Positions 9,019 to 17,493 of a stretch of 64,000 bases of DNA are shown in pieces. The position numbers were made by a program, and so were the translations under genes. The notes under the pieces are model-generated. The model was given only the letters and a program-made list of their open reading frames with translations. It made no database searches and had not been told where the DNA came from. Positions within the stretch are counted from its first letter, which is position 1. Every line of letters begins with the position of its first letter. Source of the stretch: Ktedonobacteria bacterium brp13 (GTDB lineage: Bacteria; Chloroflexota; Ktedonobacteria; Ktedonobacterales; Ktedonobacteraceae); assembly GCA_015099395.1 (NCBI GenBank), contig AP024096.1, positions 6,613,485 through 6,677,484 of the forward strand. The letters are read 5' to 3'.

Positions 9019-11109
9019 GTGCGCTTCAGTTTACAGGATATCAGAAAATCAGTACAACGGCGTGGTGGGACGCTCACTGTCTCTTTGCACTTCTTGCGTT
9101 CGGGCGAGTTGCAAGACGAGATTATGTGTCTGCTTATGTATTATGAACGTCAGTTGGGCGAGTCTCAGCGCACATATTCGCTGGATGAGGCGCGAGCTAT
9201 TATTGGTGAGTACCGGATGGCACATTGCTTGATGGCGACCTTGAGTCATTGGTATTCCTGGCAGCCCCGGTCCTGGGATGCTGTGGTGCGGGAACTGGGC
9301 GGTAACGAGCAGTTACTGACCCTGACCTCGCCGGTGCAATTGCGGCTCGCGCTTTATACTTTCGTGCAGGAGCACTATGCTGGCTTTCTCTCCGCGCAGC
9401 AACGCTCGACTGCCCTGGCACTATTTGCCGAGCAGTACAATGTCAGTGTCAGTGATCTAGAATACCTGTTGGCTTTGGATAGCGAGGAGGAGACCCTGCT
9501 GACACGTGTGGTGGAGAGCTCGCCGACCCCCGAAGAGGTTGCGGCCCTCTATAATCAATGGGTCTTTGAGGCCGCGCTCTTTAATGCCTCTTACGTCCAT
9601 TTTGTCATCGATTGCACAGCTTTTAGCAAGCTAGCGGTGCCTCGAGCGCCCGCGGAGGCAGCATTGCCGATCCTGACGCCGAACGCTGGTGCAGGCGCGG
9701 TCATCAAACGGCTCTGTTTCATGGCGCGCAAGCTTGGTGTCTACTATGATCTGGAATATGAAAATGCCGTCACTACTACTGCGAAGACAGCGGTGACGGG
9801 TAATGCTCCTCTGCTCTTGCACCTTACGCTCTATGGTCCTCAGGAGGTGACAGGTACGCCTCAGCAGTATGGTCTACGGCTGGCACGCCTCTGTCGGATG
9901 TTGCTGGGTTATGCCGGTGCCTCTTCTGGCGCGCGTGAGAGTGGCAGTAAGCCGAAGAAGGCGAACCTCTCTGGTGCTATTATTGAGGCTGAGGCTCGTG
10001 TCCACTTCTTACAGCGCGCTTATCTGTTTGCGCTGGATGCTCGTCTGCTGCAACTTTTTCCTGGCGCAGAGGAGGCGCGCCATACTGTGAGGGAGACAGG
10101 CAGCGAGAGCTCTTCTGTGCTCTTCGATAGCAGTATTGAGCAGCTGTTTTCTGAAGGCTTTAGTGCGCTGGCACGCGATCACGGTGTCGATGGATGGTCA
10201 CTGGAGCGTGAACCTGAGCCACTCTTGCTTGATAAGGGGATCTTCATCCCTGATTTCGCGCTGACGCGTCTTCAGCGGCGTATTTATGTCGAGATTCTTG
10301 GCTTCTGGACACCTGCGTATCGTGAACGCAAATTGCAGAAGCTCCACCAGCTACGTGGACGCGATGACCTCCTCCTTGTGATCCCTGTAGATGCTCGTGA
10401 AGCCTTTGCTGAGATCGAGCAAGACTTTCCAATTGTCTACTACAAAGATCAGATATCGCTTGCCGATCTTCTCCATGTGCTGCGCCAGCACTACGATGAC
10501 TTCGCCGCTCGCCTTGCCCTGATTGATCCTCTGCAGGTTCGTCAAACGGTGCAGCAGCGTGGTCTGCTCCCAGATGCAGAATGTGCTACCCTGTTGCATT
10601 GTTATCGCCGTACAGAGGTACAACAGGCAGCCGCGCTTGTTTGTCATAAGCAGCCTGGTAGCTTGCCTGCTATCGCCTATGTAGCTGGACTCGGCCTCTA
10701 TACTCATTCCTGGTTCCAGACGCTCACTCAAACTTTTCTCACCCGGCTAGCTATAGCGATTGCACAGCAGACAGGTCAGACGGGTTCTCTGCCACTCAGT
10801 AGCGCGTTGACGCTTCTACGGAGCAGTGATCCAGCACTGCAGAGCAGTGCGGATGCAACCCTGGAGACGATCCTGGGCCTCTGTCCCGAACTGCAAGTGC
10901 AACATGCTTCGATCTTTGATGCAACCGTCACGCTGACCTCTGAGAAAGATATAGTACCTTTGCCTGTACTGGAGGAGAGTGAGCCCGCAACAACGCCTGA
11001 ACCAGCTGCAACCCCCAGGAAAAGTAGTTCACGCGAACGGCGTTCCACCCCCAAAAAGCGCTCCACACCGCCTTCCGAGGTCGTACAGGGCGATCTGTGG
11101 AACGTATAA
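9019..11109 (+). CDS. DUF790 / Bax1-like PD-(D/E)XK endonuclease
   Basis: The 696-residue protein starts with a segment typical of DUF790 (helices ending in YSLDEARAIIGEYRMAHCLMA). Near residues 408-440 it carries a PD-(D/E)XK-type nuclease core: IPDFAL, then YVEILGFWTPAY, then a Lys in ERKLQKL. In archaea the DUF790 protein Bax1 pairs with the XPB helicase as a 3'-flap-type nuclease; here no XPB-like helicase is adjacent, so a partner elsewhere is an inference. The C-terminus (about 650-696) is a Pro/Lys/Arg/Ser-rich tail, probably disordered. The start is GTG at 9019, chosen because AGGAGGAGG lies five bases upstream. An overlapping frame reaching back to 10979 belongs to the next gene, whose real start is downstream. 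Confidence 0.85.
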   Translation: MRFSLQDIRKSVQRRGGTLTVSLHFLRSGELQDEIMCLLMYYERQLGESQRTYSLDEARAIIGEYRMAHCLMATLSHWYSWQPRSWDAVVRELGGNEQLLTLTSPVQLRLALYTFVQEHYAGFLSAQQRSTALALFAEQYNVSVSDLEYLLALDSEEETLLTRVVESSPTPEEVAALYNQWVFEAALFNASYVHFVIDCTAFSKLAVPRAPAEAALPILTPNAGAGAVIKRLCFMARKLGVYYDLEYENAVTTTAKTAVTGNAPLLLHLTLYGPQEVTGTPQQYGLRLARLCRMLLGYAGASSGARESGSKPKKANLSGAIIEAEARVHFLQRAYLFALDARLLQLFPGAEEARHTVRETGSESSSVLFDSSIEQLFSEGFSALARDHGVDGWSLEREPEPLLLDKGIFIPDFALTRLQRRIYVEILGFWTPAYRERKLQKLHQLRGRDDLLLVIPVDAREAFAEIEQDFPIVYYKDQISLADLLHVLRQHYDDFAARLALIDPLQVRQTVQQRGLLPDAECATLLHCYRRTEVQQAAALVCHKQPGSLPAIAYVAGLGLYTHSWFQTLTQTFLTRLAIAIAQQTGQTGSLPLSSALTLLRSSDPALQSSADATLETILGLCPELQVQHASIFDATVTLTSEKDIVPLPVLEESEPATTPEPAATPRKSSSRERRSTPKKRSTPPSEVVQGDLWNV

Positions 11110-11231
11110 GAGAAGCTTAGACGAGGGCCTTGTGCCCTCTTCCCTCCCTCATGATCGCCTATCTTCTTGTGCACAAAGCTCTGTTCTTTCTACGAATAGC
11201 GCGCTGTACCAGGAAAAATGTTCAAGAACGA

Positions 11232-11260
11232 TTGACACGTTTGGTGCTTTCGTGTACTAT
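11232..11260 (+). promoter_or_regulatory. Sigma-70-type promoter
   Basis: TTGACA (11232-11237), a 17-base spacer and TACTAT (11255-11260), about 70 bases upstream of the GTG start at 11333. This is a near-consensus housekeeping promoter and supports the downstream start choice for the next gene. Confidence 0.8.
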
Positions 11261-11332
11261 GAAAGTAGATTAGAACAAAAGTTCGACAAGCCAGATAGCG
11301 TAAGACATTTAGCTAGAGAGGGAGAACCGGAA

Positions 11333-12298
11333 GTGGATCAGAGTCCAATCGTACGCACAAGGCGGCGTACCCAAAACACACAGGACGCTGCGCGTCTACC
11401 GGCGCAGCGCGAGCCGATAGCTCAGCCAGATATCTTCTCAGAAGAGTTTGATGATATCTGGCCTTCACAGGCATCCAGTACGGTGCGTCGTTACCGCATT
11501 GACGTACAGAGTGTCCATGGGCGTAGCCATATGCAGAGAGATACGCAGGCCGATACTCATGCTGATGCACACGAACCTGGTTATGGAGAACAGTATCTCT
11601 CTCCACTCTCCAATCAGGGTCGTCAGCAGCATGCGATCCCACCACGGCGCAGCGCCAGGAATACCCATAGCTCAGCCGGTGCTATTGATAGTGCAGAAGT
11701 AGCAGCAGCGATAGAGATCGCCAGAGGAAACGTGGAGACGGAAGAAGAGCGGCAGCCAATGGCATTACGACCGCAGGGAACGCGTGGCGAGGTGCATACC
11801 GAGGACAGTATCGTAATCCCCGAATTTCGTCGCCCGAGCAAGCAGAGACGCGACGGTCAACGCCAATGGCTCCCAGTGATGGTTGTAGCCATTGTCGTGA
11901 TGGTACTGGGCTGGTGTATTGTCAACGCTGTACTGGGTTGGTGGCAGGTAACGCAGGATGATCTGCGCTATGGGCGACCGCGTACCTATCAGACGGATCA
12001 GGTCGTCGGGCATAACGACTCGGCTGCACATCCCAGCCATTTTATCGCCATTAATCTTAATCGACATGTTGAAGTCATTGAGTTTCCTGGTGGTGATGCC
12101 TCGCATGCCCGTGTCTATATGGGACCAATCCTGGTCGGGAATGGACAGGATCTGGCTCCTGTCACGCTCACTTTTAAAGATCTCAATAATGATCGACGCC
12201 CGGATATGATTATCAATGTGCAAGATAGCCACTTTGCCTTTATCAATGATCCTGACCAATTTCGTGCGCCACGTCCGGGTGAGCTCGACCTGCACTGA
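11333..12298 (+). CDS. Single-pass membrane protein with C-terminal FG-GAP/VCBS-like segment
   Basis: I use GTG 11333, preceded by GAGAGGGAG at suitable spacing and located downstream of a strong promoter; the frame also stays open upstream to 10979. The 321-residue product has a long polar N-terminal part (about 180 residues, rich in Arg, Gln, Ser and His, probably cytosolic and disordered). One transmembrane helix (LPVMVVAIVVMVLGWCIVNAVL) follows, then a short outer domain. This ends with LTFKDLNNDRRPDMIINVQD, in which the DLNNDRRPD loop is the calcium-binding loop seen in FG-GAP/VCBS beta-propeller repeats; only one repeat is present. The function is unknown. It is convergent with a small membrane protein gene, with a perfect hairpin in between. 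Confidence 0.75.
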   Translation: MDQSPIVRTRRRTQNTQDAARLPAQREPIAQPDIFSEEFDDIWPSQASSTVRRYRIDVQSVHGRSHMQRDTQADTHADAHEPGYGEQYLSPLSNQGRQQHAIPPRRSARNTHSSAGAIDSAEVAAAIEIARGNVETEEERQPMALRPQGTRGEVHTEDSIVIPEFRRPSKQRRDGQRQWLPVMVVAIVVMVLGWCIVNAVLGWWQVTQDDLRYGRPRTYQTDQVVGHNDSAAHPSHFIAINLNRHVEVIEFPGGDASHARVYMGPILVGNGQDLAPVTLTFKDLNNDRRPDMIINVQDSHFAFINDPDQFRAPRPGELDLH

Positions 12299-12372
12299 CG
12301 CGCTCTGACCTTAAAAGACACCCTTCTCCTTTTTATGGCTCTCACGCTATACGACTGTTCACCGTGTAGCAA

Positions 12373-12418
12373 ACGACCCTGGTCGCAAGCTCAATGGTGA
12401 GCTTGCGACCAGGGTCGT
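12373..12418. terminator. 21-bp perfect hairpin, probable bidirectional terminator
   Basis: The left arm at 12373-12393 and the right arm at 12398-12418 are perfect complements, with the four-base loop ATGG. AAA precedes and GTTT follows. It sits between convergent genes. Confidence 0.85.
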
Positions 12419-12480
12419 GTTTCATGCGTATTATTAGGGTAAGCTGATCATGTAACCGTTTTTGCTTTGGTAGTGTATCA

Positions 12481-12765
12481 CTAGCCGAGAGAGCGCTCTA
12501 ACACAATGTCTTCTTGTGAAGATTTAGTGGTAAGTGAGGGCAGTGCTGCTGCTTTCGCGGGCACTGCGGCAAACTTCTGCAATTGTTGATGCGCTGACGA
12601 CGTGCGTGCCGACCTGGGAAGAACTGCCTTTGGGCTTTCATTCACTGTAGACCTGATCTCTCGCTTCAGGGCGAGGATGGCGAAGGTGAAGAGCCAGACT
12701 AAAAGAAAAGCTAATAGTATCCATAACAAAAGACTAGTAGGTGTTATCACTGTAGGTGTGTCCAC
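12481..12765 (-). CDS. Small membrane protein of unknown function
   Basis: A 94-residue product that starts with GTG at 12765 after AAAGAGGA. It has one hydrophobic helix (LLLWILLAFLLVWLFTFAILAL, residues about 12-33), a basic residue cluster just after it, and a polar, Ala/Ser/Lys-rich C-terminal tail. I recognise no family. The lack of homology signals makes this a modest call; the good ribosome binding site and the flanking terminator support it. Confidence 0.6.
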   Translation of the reverse strand: MDTPTVITPTSLLLWILLAFLLVWLFTFAILALKREIRSTVNESPKAVLPRSARTSSAHQQLQKFAAVPAKAAALPSLTTKSSQEDIVLERSLG

Positions 12766-13288
12766 GGGCGCGTCCTCTTTCAGGTTACTCGCAAGCTGCT
12801 CGATCGACGAGCAACGTAAAAAATCATATCGTAGCTAGCGTAAATAGTTATATTGCTGCTTTTGTAATCCGTGGTGCTCACTCGCCCAACATCCTTGTTT
12901 TGAGTTGTGAGTAAGAGAACTCCACTAAGAAGATGACGACACAACGGCAAAGAAAGTTTCAGCATGTGTAGATGTATCCATTGTGCGCCTCTTCGCTCTA
13001 ATGTTTGCAGAATGCGGCTGATTTGGCAACTATATAATACTTTCGGGCTTCTATTGGGCGATTTTCGGCTGAATCTGGCGAAAATCCTTCCTTGAGCGTT
13101 TTATATGTAGGAATAAATCCTATATTGTCTCCATTGGTATTATTCATAGCATTGATGTTCATAAATGCAGTGGCAACTATTTCCTATCAACATAAACGTT
13201 TAGGTCTTGTTCTTTTAGACAAAACCTGTCACAATAAACAGCGAGATTCTTGGGCTGAGCGCTACCTACTCGCGAGGGATGATGAAGT
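12766..13288. other. Intergenic region without a supported gene
   Basis: About 520 bp between the small membrane protein (minus) and the permease (plus). A frame on the plus strand from 13092 overlaps the permease start and has no convincing ribosome binding site, so I do not call it. The region should contain the promoters of both divergent genes; I see no clear consensus pair. Confidence 0.5.
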
Positions 13289-14740
13289 ATGGATAACATT
13301 AACTGGCAGCGGACGCGTGATATTCTACTCAGTGTCGTGTGTTTTGGCATTATCTTCTGGGCATCCTGGTCTTTGATGGGCCTCTTTGTGGATGCCATTG
13401 TTGTGTTGTTGTTGTCACTGGCTGTTGCTTTCTTGATAACACCGGTTGTTAACTTTTTGCAGAAACGTGGTATGAATCGCGCGTTGGCCGCGCTACTGAC
13501 CTACGTTGTTGTGCTGGCTGCTATCGGTGGCCTTGTGTATGAGCTTGTTCTATCGTTAGTACTACAAGTCTATACGTTCTCTACTACCATTTCTAACTTT
13601 GCGAATTCCCTACCAAATACGCTGAGATCAACGCAGAAAGTGCTGGTGCAAGCAGGTATTCCATCTACTCGTATCATAGATACGATCCAACAATTGCAGA
13701 GCCAGGCTACCGGTTTTGCTACTTCCATTCCAACCACGATCTATACGTTCGGAACTAACGTCGTCGATATCTTCATTAAAATATTCCTTATCCTTGTTCT
13801 TAGCTTTTACCTGACGATGGATGGTAAACGTATTCGTGATCGTTTGATGGGGATTGTGCCGAAGCGCTGGCTCTCGAATGCGCTGCTGTTCGAAGATGCA
13901 CTCAACCGTGTGGTCGGCAATTATATTCGCGGACAACTTACGCTGGCCCTGATTGTCGGCGTGGCAACCGGCGTGATCTGTCTCTTTACTGGCCTGGGTG
14001 ATTATGCTTTGATCTGTGGTATCCTGGCCTTCTTGTTTGAGACGATCCCCATGGTTGGACCCGCGCTGGCCGCGATAACACCGATCCTGCTCTCTTTGCT
14101 GATTGGTGGTCCTCAAATGTGGCAGCATACCTTGATTATCTGTATCTGCTTTGTAGTGCTACAGATGGTTGAGAGCAATATTCTGGGTCCACGTATCGTT
14201 GGACATGCGGTCGGTCTGCATCCAGTCGCTGCTATCCTTTCGTTGCTGGTCTTTGCGCAACTGTTTGGTGTCTTCGGTGCCTTGATCGCGACTCCGGTTG
14301 TCGCTGCTGTCTGGGTCGTATTAGCCAGCATCTATCGTTCAGCTCGTGGTGAGACTGCCGATCAGATTATGGCGCAGAAGCGAGCTCCATGGACGCTAAA
14401 GCGACCTACTGGACGCGTGGCAAGACCGAAGCGAGAAGCGAGTAAAGATGAACTACGTTCGCGAGTCCATGTGGATAATCGTGTAGACGAGCAGGGGCAG
14501 ATCTCTGCACGTACTCGTACCGCTGATCGTGTGGTGAGTGCGCGCCGGACGATTGATCTGAGCGCTGCGGCCCGTCGCTCAATGGAGGAGCAAAATCGCA
14601 CTATGAGTTCGGGTGTGCACCGTGAACAGGGAGCTGAGAAGGAGGGGCGTACTGAAGCTACAGAGATGGCTGGTACGTCAAATCAGTCTCTGGAGACTGA
14701 CCTGATCTATACCACTGATAAGGGTGATGAGCATGCGTAG
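13289..14740 (+). CDS. AI-2E family (PerM-like) membrane transporter
   Basis: The protein (483 residues) has the arrangement of AI-2E/PerM exporters: two helices at the N-terminus (about residues 10-55), a third helix (ALAALLTYVVVLAAIGG), an outward loop with a long amphipathic stretch (about 95-150), then several helices containing NYIRGQLTLALIVGVATGV and the conserved core ETIPMVGPALAAITPILLSL and ILGPRIVGHAVGLHPVAAILSLL. Substrates in this family vary (autoinducer export, Na+/H+ exchange, other small molecules), so none is assigned. From about residue 355 a hydrophilic tail of some 130 residues, rich in Arg and Glu, extends into the cytosol; this tail is longer than in typical members. The ATG at 13289 follows GCGAGGGATG. 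Confidence 0.9.
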   Translation: MDNINWQRTRDILLSVVCFGIIFWASWSLMGLFVDAIVVLLLSLAVAFLITPVVNFLQKRGMNRALAALLTYVVVLAAIGGLVYELVLSLVLQVYTFSTTISNFANSLPNTLRSTQKVLVQAGIPSTRIIDTIQQLQSQATGFATSIPTTIYTFGTNVVDIFIKIFLILVLSFYLTMDGKRIRDRLMGIVPKRWLSNALLFEDALNRVVGNYIRGQLTLALIVGVATGVICLFTGLGDYALICGILAFLFETIPMVGPALAAITPILLSLLIGGPQMWQHTLIICICFVVLQMVESNILGPRIVGHAVGLHPVAAILSLLVFAQLFGVFGALIATPVVAAVWVVLASIYRSARGETADQIMAQKRAPWTLKRPTGRVARPKREASKDELRSRVHVDNRVDEQGQISARTRTADRVVSARRTIDLSAAARRSMEEQNRTMSSGVHREQGAEKEGRTEATEMAGTSNQSLETDLIYTTDKGDEHA

Positions 14741-14759
14741 TTGCTATCATTCGTGAATC

Positions 14760-14816
14760 CATACATAAAAGAAAGGGCCAGTACCAAAGTGATGCTGGTT
14801 CTTTCTTTTATGTATG
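14760..14816. terminator. Bidirectional intrinsic terminator
   Basis: CATACATAAAAGAAAG (14760-14775) pairs with CTTTCTTTTATGTATG (14801-14816), extended by GGCCAG/CTGGTT with two G-U pairs. It lies between convergent genes. Confidence 0.85.
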
Positions 14817-14850
14817 ATCGGTTGCAATGTGCCGTGCCTGATTATAAGCG

Positions 14851-15510
14851 TTATGCGGTCCCGAAGGTGCGGCGTAGTTCTTCTTCGCCTTCGCGGTTGA
14901 CGAGTGCGTAGATCTCGTCATTTGCTTCAACTCGTACTTCGCCACTAGGGACGATGGGCTCATCGCCGCGAATAATTAAGGCGATATTGCTGCGGCGGGG
15001 GAGATTGATCTGATTGAGTTGCTTGCCAACAACTGATGAGAGTGGTGGAACACTCATCTCCAGGAGTTCCAGTCCGGCTCGTTTGAGTGTCATCAACAGG
15101 ACAAAGCGTTGGCCTGGTAGTTCAGACTCAATCAGCGAGAGGATAGACTTTGTTGGGCTGACGGTAACGTCGATACCCAGTTTCATGAAAAGTTGCTCAT
15201 GGCGTGGGTTATTCAGACGTGCGATCGTGCGGGCAACATTAAAGCGCTTCTTCGCCATCTGGCAGATGACCAGGTTATCCTCATCCTCGCCAGTGACTGC
15301 GATAACGGCATCAGCACGACGAGCGCCTGCCTCTTCCATTGTAATGGCTTCACAAGCATCGCCCTTGAAGACAGACTGGTCTAATTCTTCGCTCAGATTC
15401 TGAAAGCGGGCATTGTCTTTTTCGAGCAGCAATACTTCGTGACCCTGGCGAAGGAGGTTCTGTGTTAGGTAGTAGCCAACGTCGCCACCACCGCCGATAA
15501 TAATATACAT
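14851..15510 (-). CDS. TrkA/KtrA-type K+ transport regulator with N and C domains
   Basis: A 219-residue NAD-binding regulator of potassium uptake channels. The N-terminal Rossmann fold shows the glycine-rich start MYIIIGGGGDVGYYL and the acidic end of beta-2 (LLLEKD, about residue 37). The RCK-N domain continues through ADAVIAVTGEDEDNLVICQMAKK and the NPRHEQLFMKLGIDVTVSP segment. A TrkA-C domain follows from about 145 (LELLEMSVPPLSSVVGKQLNQINLP to the end). It probably forms a gating ring with a second regulator encoded just upstream (106 bp gap, same strand). No Trk/Ktr channel subunit gene is in view, so the membrane partner must be elsewhere or beyond this region. Confidence 0.9.
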   Translation of the reverse strand: MYIIIGGGGDVGYYLTQNLLRQGHEVLLLEKDNARFQNLSEELDQSVFKGDACEAITMEEAGARRADAVIAVTGEDEDNLVICQMAKKRFNVARTIARLNNPRHEQLFMKLGIDVTVSPTKSILSLIESELPGQRFVLLMTLKRAGLELLEMSVPPLSSVVGKQLNQINLPRRSNIALIIRGDEPIVPSGEVRVEANDEIYALVNREGEEELRRTFGTA

Positions 15511-15616
15511 GTCGGAGCCTCTACTCTCTTCCTATTTGTATTGTTCCCTGTGCTCCACTGCTCTTGCTCTCGCTAGATCGATAGTGAGCAATGGATGCGA
15601 CGGAACGTGTAAAGCG

Positions 15617-16051
15617 TTACTTACCCTGTTGCTGAGTCGAAGCTGTTTGTTGTTTGCCTGTAATCGCGTCTGCCACCAGGTTGGAAATAAGAATGGTGGG
15701 GCTGATGGTCTCCAGTCCCAATTCCTTGAATGTGGTTTCTCGGAGTGGGTCGTAGATACGACAGACGACTTTTTTCACGTTGAAGATCTCTTTAGCGATC
15801 TGACTTGCCATAATATTGCGGTTGTCGCCATTGGTGACAGCAGCGAAGGCGTCAGCTTTTTCAATGCCTGCTCGGCGTAGTACCTCTTCGTCTACACCAT
15901 TACCGAGAACCTTGTCGCCACGAAACTTGTTGCCCAGGCGTACAAAGGCGTCATTACGGCTGTCTATTACAGTGATTGAATTGCCAGCTTCTTCTAGTTG
16001 CAATGCCAGAGTTGCTCCGACACGACCGCAACCTAGAATAACAATATTCAC
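15617..16051 (-). CDS. TrkA-N (RCK) domain protein without C domain
   Basis: A 144-residue protein consisting of one Rossmann domain: MNIVILGCGRVGATLALQLEEAG (glycine-rich dinucleotide loop), VIDSR at the end of beta-2, and ADAFAAVTNGDNRNIMASQIAKE. It ends after FKELGLETISPTILISNLVADAITGK in a Gln/Thr-rich tail. Unlike its downstream neighbour it lacks the TrkA-C ligand-binding domain. In many Gram-positive bacteria and Chloroflexota a short and a long TrkA are encoded side by side and act together; this pair fits that pattern. AAGGAGG precedes the ATG at 16051. Confidence 0.9.
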   Translation of the reverse strand: MNIVILGCGRVGATLALQLEEAGNSITVIDSRNDAFVRLGNKFRGDKVLGNGVDEEVLRRAGIEKADAFAAVTNGDNRNIMASQIAKEIFNVKKVVCRIYDPLRETTFKELGLETISPTILISNLVADAITGKQQTASTQQQGK

Positions 16052-16296
16052 GGTTTACCTCCTTGGTTAAGGACCGCGCTATTCCGGTTCAATTTGCGCA
16101 TGGATGTTTTTGATGCTTGATATATCTTGTTCTCTTCTCGTGCCAATGCCGGTGTGGGGCATGCCCAGGCAGCTTTTTGCGAGGGGAGAGATAGCCTCAG
16201 ACATTATAGCATGTAGGATAGAACTCTCGTTGCATTTTTACTCTCCTCTCCGATACTGTATGATAGTTACAATGCTGGAATGAAAGAGATAATTGC

Positions 16297-17424
16297 ATGC
16301 TTGATAATTCTATACATACGACTCGACCTTCGCTGAAGTCACCTTTGGCACTGTCTTCTACGCGATACACGTTTCGACCTGTCAGGTCGTCTCAACGTGA
16401 GCTCTGGAATACGTTTGTGGACCGCCATGTGGGGGGGGATCAGGTGGGGGGGGATTGTATTGGGGGGCATCTTTTGCAAAGCTGGGAGTGGGGTGAACTG
16501 AAAGCTTCGGCTGGCTGGTCGCCTCTGCGCCTGGCACTCTGGGATGGAACGAAGATTGTGGCTGGCGCGCAAGTGTTGTGTAAGACGGCTCCTCATGTCC
16601 CGCTCTGGCTTGGCCACCTGGCCTATATGCCACGTGGTCCGGTGCTTGATTGGTCGCAAGCTGATCTGTGTACGCTCTTCTTCCGCGAACTGCATCGCTA
16701 CTTGCGTAAGCGGGGTGCGCTGGCACTGCGTATCGAGCCAGATGTTGAGGATGGAACTACTCAGAGCGCTGTCTTGCTGCAACGTTTACAGGCAAGTGGT
16801 ATTCGTGGCATCCATCAAGTGCATGCGGTGCAGCCTTTGCGTACTATTATGCTCGCATTGACTCCTTCTGAAGAGGAGCTCATGGCGCAAATGAAAGAGA
16901 AGTGGCGTTATAACGTGCGCCTGGGCCTGCGCAAGGGCGTATCGGTGCGCGCTGCCAGTTCGCTGGCTGATGTCAGTGCCTGGTATGACCTGCTACAAAC
17001 GACTGGTGAGCGCGATAGCTTTGGTATTCATACACTGGCGTATTATGAGCAGGTCTGGCAACTCTATGCGCCATCGGGACGTCTACGTCTGTTACTGGCT
17101 GAGTACGAGGGACAACTACTGGCTGGTATCTTTGTTGGTCTTATGGCGGGACAGGCTATCTATCTGTATGGCGCGTCGAGCAATGAGCAGCGCAAGCTGA
17201 TGCCCAACTATGTCTTGCAGTGGGAGGCGATCCGTTGGGCACGCGAGCATGGTGCGCAGAGCTATGATTTCTGGGGTATCCCCGATACCGATGCTGAGGA
17301 TGAAGCTATGGCTGGCGTCTATCGCTTTAAACGCGGCTGGGGCGGGCGTGTCGTACGTTATGTGGGGAACTATGAGATCCCTTACCATTCACTTTTAATG
17401 AGTGTCGCACGCCGCTTTTTGTAA
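16297..17424 (+). CDS. FemAB-family peptidoglycan interpeptide-bridge (peptidyl)transferase
   Basis: A FemABX-like aminoacyltransferase (375 residues) that by family would add amino acids from aminoacyl-tRNA to lipid-linked peptidoglycan precursors. It shows the family opening LLQSWEWGELKASAGW (about residues 59-75), then APHVPLWLGHLAYMPRGPVLDW, the helical motif MAQMKEKWRYNVRLGLRKGV, and the C-terminal YLYGASSNEQRKLMPNYVLQWEAI and YDFWGIPD. Just before the QSWEWG motif there is an odd repeat, HVGGDQVGGDCIGGH, encoded by runs of eight, eight and six G; see the repeat entry. The following gene encodes a double GNAT protein 70 bp downstream on the same strand. Start ATG 16297 with AAAGAGA upstream. 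Confidence 0.88.
   Translation: MLDNSIHTTRPSLKSPLALSSTRYTFRPVRSSQRELWNTFVDRHVGGDQVGGDCIGGHLLQSWEWGELKASAGWSPLRLALWDGTKIVAGAQVLCKTAPHVPLWLGHLAYMPRGPVLDWSQADLCTLFFRELHRYLRKRGALALRIEPDVEDGTTQSAVLLQRLQASGIRGIHQVHAVQPLRTIMLALTPSEEELMAQMKEKWRYNVRLGLRKGVSVRAASSLADVSAWYDLLQTTGERDSFGIHTLAYYEQVWQLYAPSGRLRLLLAEYEGQLLAGIFVGLMAGQAIYLYGASSNEQRKLMPNYVLQWEAIRWAREHGAQSYDFWGIPDTDAEDEAMAGVYRFKRGWGGRVVRYVGNYEIPYHSLLMSVARRFL
16431..16467 (+). repeat. In-frame G-tract repeats within the FemAB-like gene
   Basis: Three G-runs (16431-16438, 16446-16453 and 16462-16467) are spaced by about 15 bases, that is five codons. They encode the repeat V-G-G-D-x. The G-runs and a nearby GG can in principle form a G-quadruplex, and homopolymers of eight G are prone to slippage, which would shift the frame of the gene. 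Confidence 0.85.
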
Positions 17425-17493
17425 AAAAGATGTATATATGCTAGAATAGTGGATCACGCTATTTACGTATCTATTCACAAGTAAAGGATATAT

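Noticed and set aside
10979..11332. 5' part of the long frame before the FG-GAP-like protein
   Set aside because: Overlaps the DUF790 gene and lies upstream of a consensus promoter; the GTG at 11333 has a ribosome binding site.
12780..13376. Small open frames in the gap before the AI-2E-type permease
   Set aside because: Short, without ribosome binding sites, and partly overlapping the permease start; no support for coding.
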